Shown here one piece after another: positions 46,743 through 59,840 of a stretch of 64,000 nucleotides of DNA. Origin of the DNA: Mytilus trossulus (lineage: Eukaryota > Mollusca > Bivalvia > Mytilida > Mytilidae). The notes under the pieces are model-generated. The model had not been told where the DNA came from, did not search any database, and saw only the letters and a program-made list of their open reading frames with translations. The position numbers were made by a program, and so were the translations under genes. Every line of letters begins with the position of its first letter. Position 1 is the first letter of the stretch. The stretch is taken from contig NC_086374.1 of assembly GCF_036588685.1 (NCBI RefSeq), forward strand, positions 68,632,457 to 68,696,456, written 5' to 3'.

Positions 46743-49700
46743 TTGTCTTAACACAAAAATCTTATTAAATTGACTGTCAGTACCTCCACAGAACCGGCCG
46801 TTATTTACAGAAAGAAATCAACCATACCTCGGCTTGTCTGAACAAACTTGTCTAAATAAATTGACTGTCGGTACCTCCTCAGAACCGGACGTTTTGATAA
46901 AGTAAAATCAACAAATTTCTTGTCGGTACAGAATTTTCTCAGTAAATTGACTGTCGGTACCTCCTCAGAACTGGCCGTTATGTATAGAAAAATCAACTAC
47001 ACTTGTCAGAACAAAATTTTCTAAGTATATTGACTGTCGGTACCTCCTCAGAAGTGCCAGTTTTTTTTTATAGTAAAATCAACCATACCTTGCCCGAACA
47101 AAATTTTCGAAATAATTTGACTGTCGGTACCTCCTCAGAACCGTCTTTATTTATATATAGAAACATCAACCATACTATGTCAGAACAAAAGTTTCTAAGT
47201 AAATTGACTGTCGGTACCTCCTCAGAAGTGCCAGATATGTTTTATAGTAAAATCAACCATACCTTGCCCGAACAAAATTTTCGAAATAAATTTGTGACTG
47301 TCGAAACCTCCTCAGAACCGTCTTTATTTATATATTAAAACATCAACCATACTATGTCAGAACAAAAGTTTCTAAGTAAATTGACTGTCGGAACCTCCTC
47401 AGAACCGGCCGTTATTTATAGTAAAATCAACCATACCTTGTCTGAACAAAATTTTCTAAGTAAATTGACTGTCGGTACCTCTCCAGAACCGGCCGTTATC
47501 TATACAATAGAAAAATCAAGCATATCTTGTCTTAACAAAATTTTCTTAATAAATTGACTGTCGGTTCTTCCTCAGAACCGGCCTTTATTTATAATTAAAA
47601 TCAACATTCCTTGTCTTAACAAAAAAATCTAATTAAATTGACTGTCGGTACCTCAACAGAAAAAAAATCAGCCATAACTTGTCTGAACAAACTTTTCTGA
47701 ATAAATTGACTGTCGGTACCTCCTCAGAACCGGCCGTTTTTTATAGTAAAATCAACAAAATACCTTATCCGAACATAATTTTCTCAGTAAATTGACTGTC
47801 AGTACCTCCTCAGAACCGGCCGTTATGTATAGAAAAATCAACAATACCTTGTCCAAACAAAATTTTCTAAGTTAATTGACTGTCCGTACCTCCTCTAAAA
47901 CGGCCGTTATTTATAATAAAATCAACAAAATACTTTGTCAGAACAAAATTTACTCAGTAATTTGACTGTCGGTACCTCCTCAGAACCGTCTTTTTTTATA
48001 TAGAAAAAACAACCATACCATGTAAGAACAAAAGTTTCTAAATAAATTGACTGTCGGTACCTCCCCAGAACCTGCCGTTATTTATAATAAAATCAACAAT
48101 ACCTTGTCCGAACAAAATTTTCTAAGTATATTGACTGTCGGTTCCTCCTCAGTTCCCTCCGTTATTTATAGTTAAAATCAACATTCTTTGTCTTAACACA
48201 AAAATCTATTTAAATAAACTGTCGGTACCTCCACAGAACCGGGCGTTATTTATAGAAAGAAATCAACCATACCTTGTCTGAACAAACTTTTCTAAATAAA
48301 TTGACTGTAGGTGCGGTGCATCCTCAGAACCGGCCGTTTTTTAAGTAAAATCAACAAAATCCTTGTCGGTACAGAATTTTCTCAGTAAATTGACTGACGG
48401 TACCTCCTCAGAACCGGCCGTTGTGTATAGACAAAATCAACTATACCTTGCCGAACAAAATTTTCGAAATAATTTGACTGTCGTTACCTCATGAGAACCG
48501 TCTTTATTTATATATAAAAACATCAATCATACCATGTCAGAACAAAAGTTTCTAAGTAAGTAGACTGTTGGTACCTCCTCAGAACCGGCCGTTATTTATA
48601 TTGAAATCAACCATACCTTGTCCGAACTAAAGTTTCTAAATAAATTGACTGTCGGTACCTCATCAGAACCGGCCGTTATGTATAGTAAAATTAACAAAAA
48701 ACCTTGTCGGAACAAAATTTTCTCAGAAATTGACTGTCGGTACCTCCCCAGAACCCGCCGTTATCTATATAATAGTAAAATCAACCATACCTTGTCTGAC
48801 CAAAAATTTTCAAAGTATATTGACTGTCGGTACCTCCTCAGAACCGGCCGTTATTTATAGTTAAAATCAACATTCCTTGTCTTAACAAAATTTTCTAAGT
48901 AAATTGACTATCGGTACCTCCACAAAACCGGCCTTTATCTATATGAAAGTAAAATCAACCATACCTTTTCTGAACAAAATTTTCTAAATAAATTGACTGT
49001 CGGTACCTCTTCAGAACCGTCTTTTTTTATACAGTAAAATCAACCATACCTTGTCCGAACAAAATTTTCTAAGTAAATTGACTGTCGGTACCTCCTCAGA
49101 ACCGGCCGGTTTTTTTTATAGTAAAATCAACAAAATATCTTCTCCGAACAAAATTTTCTCGGTAAATTGACTGTCAGTACCTCCTCAGAACCGGCCGTTA
49201 TGTATAGAAAAATCAACTATACCTTGTCCAAACAAAATTTTGTAAGTAAATTGACTGTCGGTACCTCCTCAAAACCGGCCGTTATTTATAATAAAATCAA
49301 TAAAATACTTTGTCAGCACAAAATTTTCTCAGTAATGTGACTGTCGGTACATCCTCAGAACCGTCTTTTTTTATATAGAAAAAACAACCATACCATGTAA
49401 GAACAAAAGTTTCTAAGTAAATTGACTGTCGGTATCTCCCCAGAACCGGCCGTTATTTATAATAAAATCAACCATACCTTGTCCGAACAAAATTTTCTAA
49501 GTATATTGACTGTCGGTTCCTCCTCAGTTCCCTCCGTTATTTATAGTTAAAATCAACATTCCTTGTCTTAACACAAAAATCTTATTAAATTGACTGTCGG
49601 TACCTCCACAGAACCGGCCGTTATTTACAGAAAAAAATCAACCATACCTAGCTTGTCTGAACAAACTTTTCTAAATAAATTGACTGTCGGTGCCTCCTCA

Positions 49701-52700
49701 GAACCGGCCGTTTTTTAAAGTAAAATCAACAAAATCCTTGTCGGTACAGAATTTTCTCAGTAAATTGACTGTCGGTACCTCCTCAAAACCGGCCGTTGTG
49801 TATAGAAAAATCAACTACCTTGCCGAACAAAATTTTCGAAATAATTTGACTGTCGTTACCTCTTGAGAACCGTCTTTATTTATATATAAAAACATCCATA
49901 ATACCATGTCCGAACAAAAATTTCTAAGTAAATTGACTGTCGGTACCTCCTCAGAACCGGCCGTTATTTATAGTAAAATCAACCATACCTTGTCCGAACA
50001 AAAGTTTCCAAATAAATTGACTGTCGGTACCTCCTCAGAACCGGCCGTTATGTATAGTAAAATCAACAAAATACCTTGTCGGAACAAAATTTTCTCAGTA
50101 AATTGACTGTCAGTACCTCCTCAGAACCGTCTTTTTTATAAAGTAAATTCAACCATGATACCTTGTCCGAACAAAATTTTCTAAGTGAATTGACTGTCGG
50201 TACCTCCTCAGAATCGGCCTTTATTTATAATAAAATCAACCATACCTTGTCCGACCAAAAATTTTCAAAGTATATTGACTGTCGGTACCTCCTCAGAACC
50301 GGCCGTTATTTATAGTTAAAATCAACATTCCTTGTCTTAACAAAATTTTCTAAGTAAATTGACTATCGGTACCTCCACAAAACCGGCCTTTATCTATATG
50401 ATAGTTAAATCAACCATACCTTTTCTGAACAAAATTTTCTAAATAAATTGACTGTCGGTACCTCTTCAGAACCGTCTTTTTTTATACAGTAAAATCAACC
50501 ATACCTTGTCCGAACAAAATTTTCTAAGTAAATTGACTGTCGGTACCTCCTCAGAACCGGCCGGTTTTTTTATAGTAAAATCAACAAAATATCTTCTCCG
50601 AACAAAATTTTCTCGGTAAATTGACTGTCAGTACCTCCTCAGAACCGGCCGTTATGTATAGAAAAATCAACTATACCTTGTCCAAACAAAATTTTGTAAG
50701 TAAATTGACTGTCGGTACCTCCTCAAAACCGGCCGTTATTTATAATAAAATCAATAAAATACTTTGTCAGCACAAAATTTTCTCAGTAATGTGACTGTCG
50801 GTACATCCTCAGAACCGTCTTTTTTTATATAGAAAAAACAACCATACCATGTAAGAACAAAAGTTTCTAAGTAAATTGACTGTCGGTATCTCCCCAGAAC
50901 CGGCCGTTATTTATAATAAAATCAACCATACCTTGTCCGAACAAAATTTTCTAAGTATATTGACTGTCGGTTCCTCCTCAGTTCCCTCCGTTATTTATAG
51001 TTAAAATCAACATTCCTTGTCTTAACACAAAAATCTAATTAAATTGACTGTCGGTACCTCCACAGAACCGGCCGTTATTTACAGAAAAAAATCATTCATA
51101 CCTAGCTTGTCTGAACAAACTTTTCTAAATAAATTGACTGTCGGTGCCTCCTCAGAACCGGCCGTTTTTTAAAGTAAAATCAACAAAATCCTTGTCGGTA
51201 CAGAATTTTCTCAGTAAATTGACTGTCGGTACCTCCTCAAAACCGGCCGTTGTGTAAAGAAAAATCAACTACCTTGCCGAACAAAATTTTCGAAATAATT
51301 TGACTGTCGTTACCTCTTGAGAACCGTCTTTATTTATATATAAAAACATCCATCATACCATGTCCGAACAAAAATTTCTAAGTAAATTGACTGTCGGTAC
51401 CTCCTCAGAACCGGCCGTTATTTATAGTAAAATCAACCATACCTTGTCCGAACAAAAGTTTCCAAATAAATTGACTGTCGGTACCTCCTCAGAACCGGCC
51501 GTTATGTATAGTAAAATCAACAAAATACCTTGTCGGAACAAAATTTTCTCAGTAAATTGACTGTCAGTACCTCCTCAGAACCGTCTTTTTTATAAAGTAA
51601 ATTCAACCATGATACCTTGTCCGAACAAAATTTTCTAAGTGAATTGACTGTCGGTACCTCCTCAGAATCGGCCTTTATTTATAATAAAATCAACCATACC
51701 TTGTCCGACCAAAAATTTTCAAAGTATATTGACTGTCGGTACCTCCTCAGAACCGGCCGTTATTTATAGTTAAAATCAACATTCCTTGTCTTAACAAAAT
51801 TTTCTAAGTAAATTGACTATCGGTACCTCCACAAAACCGGCCTTTATCTATATGATAGTTAAATCAACCATACCTTTTCTGAACAAAATTTTCTAAATAA
51901 ATTGACTGTCGGTACCTCTTCAGAACCGTCTTTTTTTATACAGTAAAATCAACCATACCTTGTCCGAACAAAATTTTCTAAGTAAATTGACTGTCGGTAC
52001 CTCCTCAGAACCGGCCGTTTTTTTTTATAGTAAAATCAACAAAATATCTTCTCCGAACAAAATTTTCTCGGTAAATTGACTGTCAGTACCTCCTCAGAAC
52101 CGGCCGTTATGTAAAGAAAAATCAACTATACCTTCTCCAAACAAAATTTTGTAAGTAAATTGACTGTCGGTACCTCCTCAAAACCGGCCGTTATTTATAA
52201 TAAAATCAACAAAATACTTTGTCAGCACAAAATTTTCTCAGTAATGTGACTGTCGGTACATCCTCAGAACCGTCTTTTTTATATAGAAAAAACAACCATA
52301 CCATGTAAGAACAAAAGTTTCTAAGTAAATTGACTGTCGGTACCTCCCCAGAACCGGCCGTTATTTATAATAAAATCAACCATACCTTGTCCGAACAAAA
52401 TTTTCTAAGTATATTGACTGTCGGTTCCTCCTCAGTTCCCTCCGTTATTTATAGTTAAAATCAACATTCCTTGTTTTAACACAAAAATCTAATTAAATTG
52501 ACTGTCGGTACCTCCACAGAACCGGCCGTTATTTACAGAAAAAAATCAACCATACCTAGCTTGTCTGAACAAACTTTTCTAAATAAATTGACTGTCGGTG
52601 CCTCCTCAGAACCGGCCATTTTTTAAAGTAAAATCAACAAAATCCTTGTCGGTACAGAATTTTCTCAGTAAATTGACTGTCGGTACCTCCTCAGAACCGG

Positions 52701-55700
52701 CCGTTGTGTATAGAAAAAACAAACTACCTTGCCGAACAAAATTTTCGAAATAATTTGACTGTCGTTTCCTCATGAGAACCGTCTTTATTTATATATAAAA
52801 ACATCAATCATACCATATCAGAACAAAAATTTCTAAGTAAATTGACTGTCGGTACCTCCTCAGAACCGGCCGTTATTTATAGTAAAATCAATCCTACCTT
52901 GTCCGAACTAAATTTTCTAAGTAAATTGACTGTCGGTACCTCCTCAGAATCGGCCTTTATTTATAATAAAATCAACCATACCTTGTTCGAACAAAATTTT
53001 CGAAGTAAATTGAATGTCGGTTCCTCCTCAGAACCCTCCGTTATTATAGTTAAAATCAACATTCCTTGTCTTAACACAAAAATCTAATTAAATTGACTGT
53101 CGGTACCTCCACAGAACCGGTCGTTATTTACAGAAAAAAATCAACCATACCTAGCTTGTCTGAACAAACTTTTCTAAATAAATTGACTGTCGGTGCCTCC
53201 TCAGAACCGGCCGTTTTTTAAAGTAAAATCAACAAAATCCTTGTCGGTACAGAATTTTCTCAGTAAATTGACTGTCGGTACCTCCTCAGAACCGGCCGTT
53301 GTGTATAGAAAAATCAACTACCTTGCCGAACAAAATTTTCGAAATAATTTGACTGTCGTTACCTCATGAGAACCGTCTTTATTTATATATAAAAACATCA
53401 ATCATACCATGTCAGAACAAAAAAATTTCTAAGTAAATTGACTGTCGGTACCTCCTCAGAACCGGCCGTTATTTATAGTAAAATCAACCCTACTTTTCCG
53501 AACTAAATTTTCTAAGTAAATTGACTGTCGGTACCTCCTCAGAACCGGCCGTTTTTTAAAGTAAAATCAACATTCCTTGTCTTAACAAAAAATCTAATTA
53601 TATTGACTGTCGGTTCCTCCACAGAACCGGCCGTTATTTACAGAAAAAAAAAACAAAATACCTTGTCGGAACAAAATTTTCTCAGTAATGTGACTGTCGG
53701 TACATCCTCAGAACCGTTTTTTTTTTATATAGAAAAAACAACCATACCATGTAAGAACAAAAGTTTCTAAGTAAATTGACTGTCTGTACCTCCCCAGAAC
53801 CGGCCGTTATTTATAATAAAATCAACCATACCTTGTCCGAACAAAATTTTCTAAGAAATTGACTGTCGGTACCTCCCCAGAACCAGTCGTTATCTATATA
53901 ATAAAAAATCAAGCATACCTTGTCTAAACAAAAAATCTAATTAAATTGACTGTCGGTACCTCCTCAGAACCCTCCGTTATTATAGTTAAAATCAACATTC
54001 CATGTCTTAACAAAAAATCTAATTATATTGACTGTCGGTTCCTCCACAGAACCGGCCGTTATTTACAGAAAAAATAAACAAAATACCTTGTCGGAACAAA
54101 AATTTTTCAGTAAATTGACTGTCGGAACCTCCTCAGAACCGGCCGTTTTTATAGTTAAATAAACAAAATACTCTGTCGGAACAAGATTTTCTCAGTAAGT
54201 TGACTGTCGGTACCTCCCCAGAACCGGCCGTTATGTATAGAAAAATCAACTATACCTTGTCAGAACAAAAGTTTCTAAGTAAATTGACTGTCGGTTCCTC
54301 CTCAGAACGTGCCGTTAATTATAGTAAAATCAACCATACCTTGTCCGAACAAAATTTTCTCATTTAATTGATTGTCGGTTCCTCCTCAGAACCCTCCGTT
54401 ATTTATATTTAAAATCAACATTCCTTGTCTTTACAAAAAAATATCTAATCAAATTGACTGTCGGTACCTCCACAAAACCGGTCGTTATTTACAGAAAAAA
54501 TCAATCATACCTTGTCTGAACAACCTTTTCTAAATAAAATGACTGTTGGTACCTCTTCAGAACCGGCTAAAAATGTTTTGTAAGTAACAACAACCATACC
54601 TTGCCCGAACAAAAATTTCGAAATAATTTGACTGTCGAGGTACTTCCTTAGAACCGGCCGTTATTTAAAGTAAAATCAACCATACCTTTTCCGAACAAAA
54701 TTTTCTCAGTAAATTGACTGTCAGTACCTCCTCAGAACGTGCCGTTAATTATAGTAAAATCAACCATACCTTGTCCGAACAAAAATTTCTCATTTAATTG
54801 ACTGTCGGTACCTCCTCAGAACCGGCCGTTATTTATAGTCAAATCAAGCATACCTTGTGCGAACAAAATTTTCTAAGTAAATTGACTGTCGGTACCTCCC
54901 CAGAACCGTCTTTTTTATATAGTAAAATCAACCATACCTTGTCCGAACAAAACTTTCTAAATAAATTGACCGTCGGTTCCTCCTCAGAACCGCCTTTTTT
55001 ATATAGAAAAATCAACCATACCATGTAAGAACAAAAGTTTCTAAGTAAATTGACTGTCGGTCCCTCCTCAGAACCGTCTTTTTTATATAGTAAAAATCAA
55101 CCATACCGTGTCCGAACAAAATTTTCTAAGTATATTGACTGTCGGTTCCTCCTCAGTTCCCTACCTTATTTATAGTTAAAACCAACATTCCTTGTCTTAG
55201 CAAAAAAATCTAATTAAATTGACTGTCGGAACCTCCACAGAGCCGGTCGTTATTTACAGAAAAAAATCAACCATACCTTGTCTGAACAAACCTTTCTAAA
55301 TAAATTGACTGTCGGAGCCTCCTCATAACCGGCTGTTTTTTTTAAAAGTAAAATCAACAAAATACCTTGTCGGTACAGAATTTTCTCAGTAAATTAACTG
55401 TCGGTCCCTCCTCAGAACCGACCGTTATGTATAGTAAAATCAACCATACCTTGTTCGAACAAAGTTTTCTAAGTAAATTGACTGTCGGTACATCCCCAGA
55501 ACCGGCGGTTATCTATATAATAGAAAAATCAAAAAACCTTGTCTTAACAAAATTTTCTTAATAAATTGACTGTCGGTTCCTTTTCAGAACCGCCTTTATT
55601 TTTATATAAAAACACCAACCATACCATGTCAGAACAAAAGTTTCTTAGTAAATTGACTGTCGGTACTTCCTCAGAACCGGCCGTTATTTATCGTAAATTC

Positions 55701-57560
55701 AACCATAACTTGTCCGAACAAAATTTTATAAGTATATTGACTGTCGGTACCTCTTTAGAACCGGCCGTTATCTATATAATACAAAAATCAAGCATACCTT
55801 GTCTGAACAAAATTTTCTTAATACATTGACTGTCGGAACCTCCTCAGAACCGCCTATATTTATTTTTAAAAAATCAACCATACCATGTCAGAACAAAAGT
55901 TTCTAAGTAAATTGACTATCGGTACCTCCTCAGAACCGGCCGTTATGAATAGAAAAGTCAACTATACCTTGTCAGAACAAAATGTTCTAAGTATATTGAC
56001 TGTCAGTACCTCCACAGAACCGGCCGTTATTTACAGAAAAAATCAACCATACCTTGTCTGAACAAACTTTTCTAAATAAATTGGCTGTCGGTACCTCCTC
56101 AGGACCGGCAAAAATGTTTTGTAACAACAACCATACCTTGATCGAACAAAATTTTTGAAAGAAATTGACTGTCGGTACTTTCTCAGAACCGGCCGTTATC
56201 TATAGTAAAATCAACCATACCTTCTCCGAACAAAATTTACGCAGTAAATTGACTATCGGTACCTCCTCAGAACCGGCCGCCATGTAAACAGGTAGGAAAA
56301 TCAACCATACCTTGTCTGAACAAAATGTTCTAAGTAAATTGACTGTCGGTACCTCCACAGAACCGGCCGTTGTTTATAGTCAAATCAACCAATATGATAC
56401 CTTAAGCTTGTCTGAATAAAATTTTCTAAATGAATTGACTATCAGCACCTCCTCAGAACTGCATTTTTTTTATAGCAAAATTAACCATACCATGTCCGAA
56501 CAAAAGTTCTAAGTAAATTGAATGTTGGTACCTCCTCAGAACCAGCCGTATTTTTATTGTAAAATCAACAAAATACCTTGTCGGAACAAACTTTCTCAGT
56601 TAATTGACTGTCGGTACATCCTCAGAACCGGCAGTTATGTATAGGAAAATCAACTATACCTTATCAGAACAAAATTTTCTAAGTATATTGACTGTCGGAA
56701 CCTCCTCAGAAGTGCCAGTTTTTAAAGTCAAATTAATTATACCTTTACTGAACTAAAGTTTCTAAATAAATTGATTGTCGGTACCTCCTCAGAACCGGCC
56801 GTTATATATAGTAAAATTAACCATACCTTGTCAGAACAAAATTTTCACAGTAAATTGACTGTCGGTACCTCTCCAGAACCAGCCGTGTTTTTTTATAGTA
56901 AAATCAACCATATCTTGTCCGAACAAAAAAATCTCGTTAAATTGACTCTCGGTACCTCCTTAGAACCGGCTGTTATTTATTATAGTAAAATCAACCATAC
57001 TTTTTCCCCGAACAAAATTTTCTAAGTAAATTGACTGATGGTACCTCCTTAGAACCGCCCAGTTTTATAGAAAAAATTAACCAAACCTTGTCCGAACAAA
57101 ATTTCTTAGTAAATTGACTGTCAGTTACCCCTCAGGACCAGTCGTTTTTTTTTATAGTAAAATCAACAATGCCTTGTCCGAACAACATTTTCTAAGTAAA
57201 TTGACTGTCGGTATCTCCTCAGAACCGGCTGTTATTTATAGTAAAATCAACCATACCTTGTCCGAACAAAATTTTCTAAGTAAATCGACTGTTGGTTCAT
57301 CCTCCGAACCGGCTGTTATTTATAGTAAAATCAACCATACCTTGTCCGAATATTTTTTTTAAAGTAAATTGACTGTCGGTTCCTCCTCAGACCCCGCTGT
57401 TATTTATAGGAAAATCAACCATACCTTGTCCGAAAAAAATGTTCTCAGTAAATTGACTGTTGGTACCTTCTCAGAACCGGCCGTTATTTATATTAAAATC
57501 AACTATACCTTGTTTAAACCAAATTTACTAACTTAATTGATTGTAGGTACCTACTCGAAA
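46743..57560 (+). repeat. Right arm of ~84-bp satellite
   Basis: About 128 units of roughly 80-86 bp: ttgactgtcggtacctcctc, then agaaccggccgttatttata, gtaaaatcaaccatacctt, gtccgaacaaaattttctaa and gtaaa. Orientation is opposite to the left arm. Many units have lengths divisible by three, so short frames with a 28-residue repeat (TVGTSSEPAVIYSKINHT) stay open for up to about 110 residues. I do not consider them genes. Degradation increases towards the right edge (after about 57300). Confidence 0.95.
48900..53400 (+). repeat. ~1454-bp higher-order repeat within the satellite, about three copies
   Basis: The run starting accatgtccgaacaaaaattt occurs at 49903 and again at 51357, exactly 1454 bp apart, and long stretches between are nearly identical. 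The odd unit ggttcctcctcagttccctc recurs at about 49514, 50968 and 52424. A related but less similar copy precedes it (about 48138). Each repeat contains about 17 monomers. Confidence 0.88.
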
Positions 57561-57659
57561 AAATTTACACGTCACTCAGAAATCCAAATAACAGTAACAC
57601 ATACTGATTGCTTAATAGGCTGAAGATGACAATCATGACACCTTCAAAGCGACAAAGGA

Positions 57660-58520
57660 TTGAGCAAGAACGTATTCATTAAAATTGAGAATGGAAATGG
57701 GGAATGTGTCAAAGAGACAACAACCCGACCAAATAAAAAAACAACAGCAGAAGGTCACCAACAGGTCTTCAATGTAGCGAGAAATTCCCGCACCCGGAGG
57801 CGTCCTTCAACTGGCCCCTAAACAAATATATACTAGTTCAGTGATAATGAACGCCATACTAATTTCCAAATTGTACACAAGAAACTAAAATTAAAATAAT
57901 ACAAGACTAACAAAGGCCAGAGGCTCCTGACTTGGGACAGGCGCAAAAATGCGGCGGGGTTAAACATGTTTGTGAGATCTCAACCCTCCCCCTATACCTC
58001 TAACCAATGTAGAAAAGTAAAATCATAACAATACGCACATTAAAATTCAGTTCAAGAGAAGTCCGAGTCTGATGTCAGAAGATGTAACCAAAGAAAATAA
58101 ACAAAACGATAATAATACATAAATAACAACAGACTACTAGCAGTTATCTGACATGCCAGCTCCAGACTTCAATTAAACTGATTGACAATTTATGATTTCA
58201 TCATATGAATATCAGGCACAAGCCTTCTCGTTAGGGGTTTAGTATCATACCATCATAACATATATGAGAAGAACATGACCCGTGTCATGCCAACAACTGT
58301 TTTTAGAATAAATGTGTTTAGTTCCGACGCAAAGACCTTATCAGTGACTCAATTATTAACGCCAAAATATGCAATCTTTAATGACTTGACAACAGTATCG
58401 TAATTATATCCCTTCTTAATAAGTCTATTCAAAGGTTTTGTAAGTTTATGAGGTGAATACTGACACCTTTGTGCTTTATAAAGAATATTTCCATAAAAAA
58501 AATGACTATTTATAACATAG
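57660..58520 (+). repeat. Dispersed repeat R2, longest copy
   Basis: It runs from gaatggaaatggggaatgtg and gtcaaagagacaacaacccg, through gcgagaaattcccgcacccg, cttcaactggcccctaaac, ctgacttgggacaggcgcaa and aatgcggcggggttaaacat, to taagtctattcaaaggtttt and gaggtgaatactgaca. It has inserted beyond the satellite edge, separating the main array from the diverged units at 59430-59840. I recognise it as a frequent mussel repeat. No functional frame is present. Confidence 0.7.
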
Positions 58521-59429
58521 CTATATAATGATTCCCAGTAAGTAAGCTCTAGATAGATTTAAAATCTACGGTACAGAGTGTTTGATTTGAGGGGGCAGTC
58601 TGAGATATTTCAGAGAAAAAAATCTGGCCCTAATGTCTGACTGAAAAAAAAATATTGGTCGTATCAGGATTGAAAACAAAAATCTTGTCCACTTTTCTGC
58701 TATTAGAAACAAACATTTTCAACAGTCATTTATCATTAAATGATCATGATGAATTAAAAATCGGGTGTATATTTTTTATTTATTTTTTGGGGGGGAGGGG
58801 GGTTGCATGTAAATACCATATCTGACCGGAATGTCTGTTTTGCCGAACTGAGATATTGAATACTTTTTTCAAGGTTCGACTGTAACCTGTTTGCTGGGTG
58901 TGGCCTTTATGTTTCCTTTTGTCGACCGTCATTCATAAATACGTTGTCATTTCAGATATATTCTTAGCTTTTGGGTGATTTGGAACTCTCACTTTCCTTG
59001 TTGAGTGAAACATTTCAAACAAACACTATGATAAAATTGCTTGTTTGTCTTATCTCGTGTCGGTCGTATTTCAAATATCATTAAATAGCTCGGTGTATAT
59101 CTTGTTCACAACAAGACATTTATGAGGTTATGCTTACTAAACATACAACAAACGAGAATTTTCCATGTCCATCTTTTAACGACAGTCCCACATCAAATAC
59201 ATTAGTACATAGCTTTGAATACGGCATAAAAAAAAAGTCCAACCCTAACAATTAAATGTACATGTCCCGCGTAAAGATCCGTTAAAGAAGTGTATTTTAC
59301 TCTAATTTAATGTCTTGTAGCCAAAAAGAGGTCCAAATCTCCATTCCTCACTACGCTCTGCGAACATTACATACTTCGCCCCCCCCCCCCCCCCCCCCCC
59401 CCTTTTCCAAATCCTGGATCCGCCCCTGT
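58521..59429. other. Non-coding stretch with a 24-base poly-C run
   Basis: No gene is seen. A homopolymer of 24 C lies at 59379-59402, next to cctggatccgcccctgtaaa. The phrase gatccgccactgccgcg near 60090 is similar to that neighbour and could be part of an unnamed repeat. A G-rich run (tggggggga) is at about 58788-58802. Confidence 0.5.
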
Positions 59430-59840
59430 AAATATTATTAACTAATCTTTAAATTGAAACCTCATCATAACCAACTTTTTCGATCTAAAAACGTTACTTT
59501 ATCAAAACCCTTTTTCATTTATACTTTAGATTGTTGCCATCTCAGAACAGACTGTTTTTTTCCAGTAAATATAACAAAACCTTTTGGGAATAATTTTGAT
59601 TCTAAGTAGACTTTCTTTGATTTTTTTCATAATCAAACCGCTTAAAGAATATCTTGTATAAACCAAATTTATATGTAGATATTTGTTCGTTTGCTCCCCG
59701 GGTACAAACCGTTAAGGTTATTTTTAGTAAATATAATTAATACTTTTTTTCTGTTTATTCAGACTTATACGAACTCAATCGTTATTTACAGTAGAAACGA
59801 GTATGCCTTGTCAGAACCAACATTTGTTTACACAAATATA
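59430..59840 (+). repeat. Diverged outlying units of the 84-bp satellite
   Basis: Phrases match the right-arm consensus in order and orientation: ctcagaacagactgttttt, ccagtaaatataacaaaacc, ttgattctaagtagac, then gttatttacagtagaaac and gccttgtcagaaccaac. Similarity is much lower than within the array. They lie about 1.9 kb past the array edge, with repeat R2 between. Confidence 0.6.

Noticed and set aside
47003..57362. Many plus-strand frames of 60-111 residues in the satellite
   Set aside because: They repeat the same 28-residue unit, are broken by every length change and follow the satellite period. There is no evidence of a gene.
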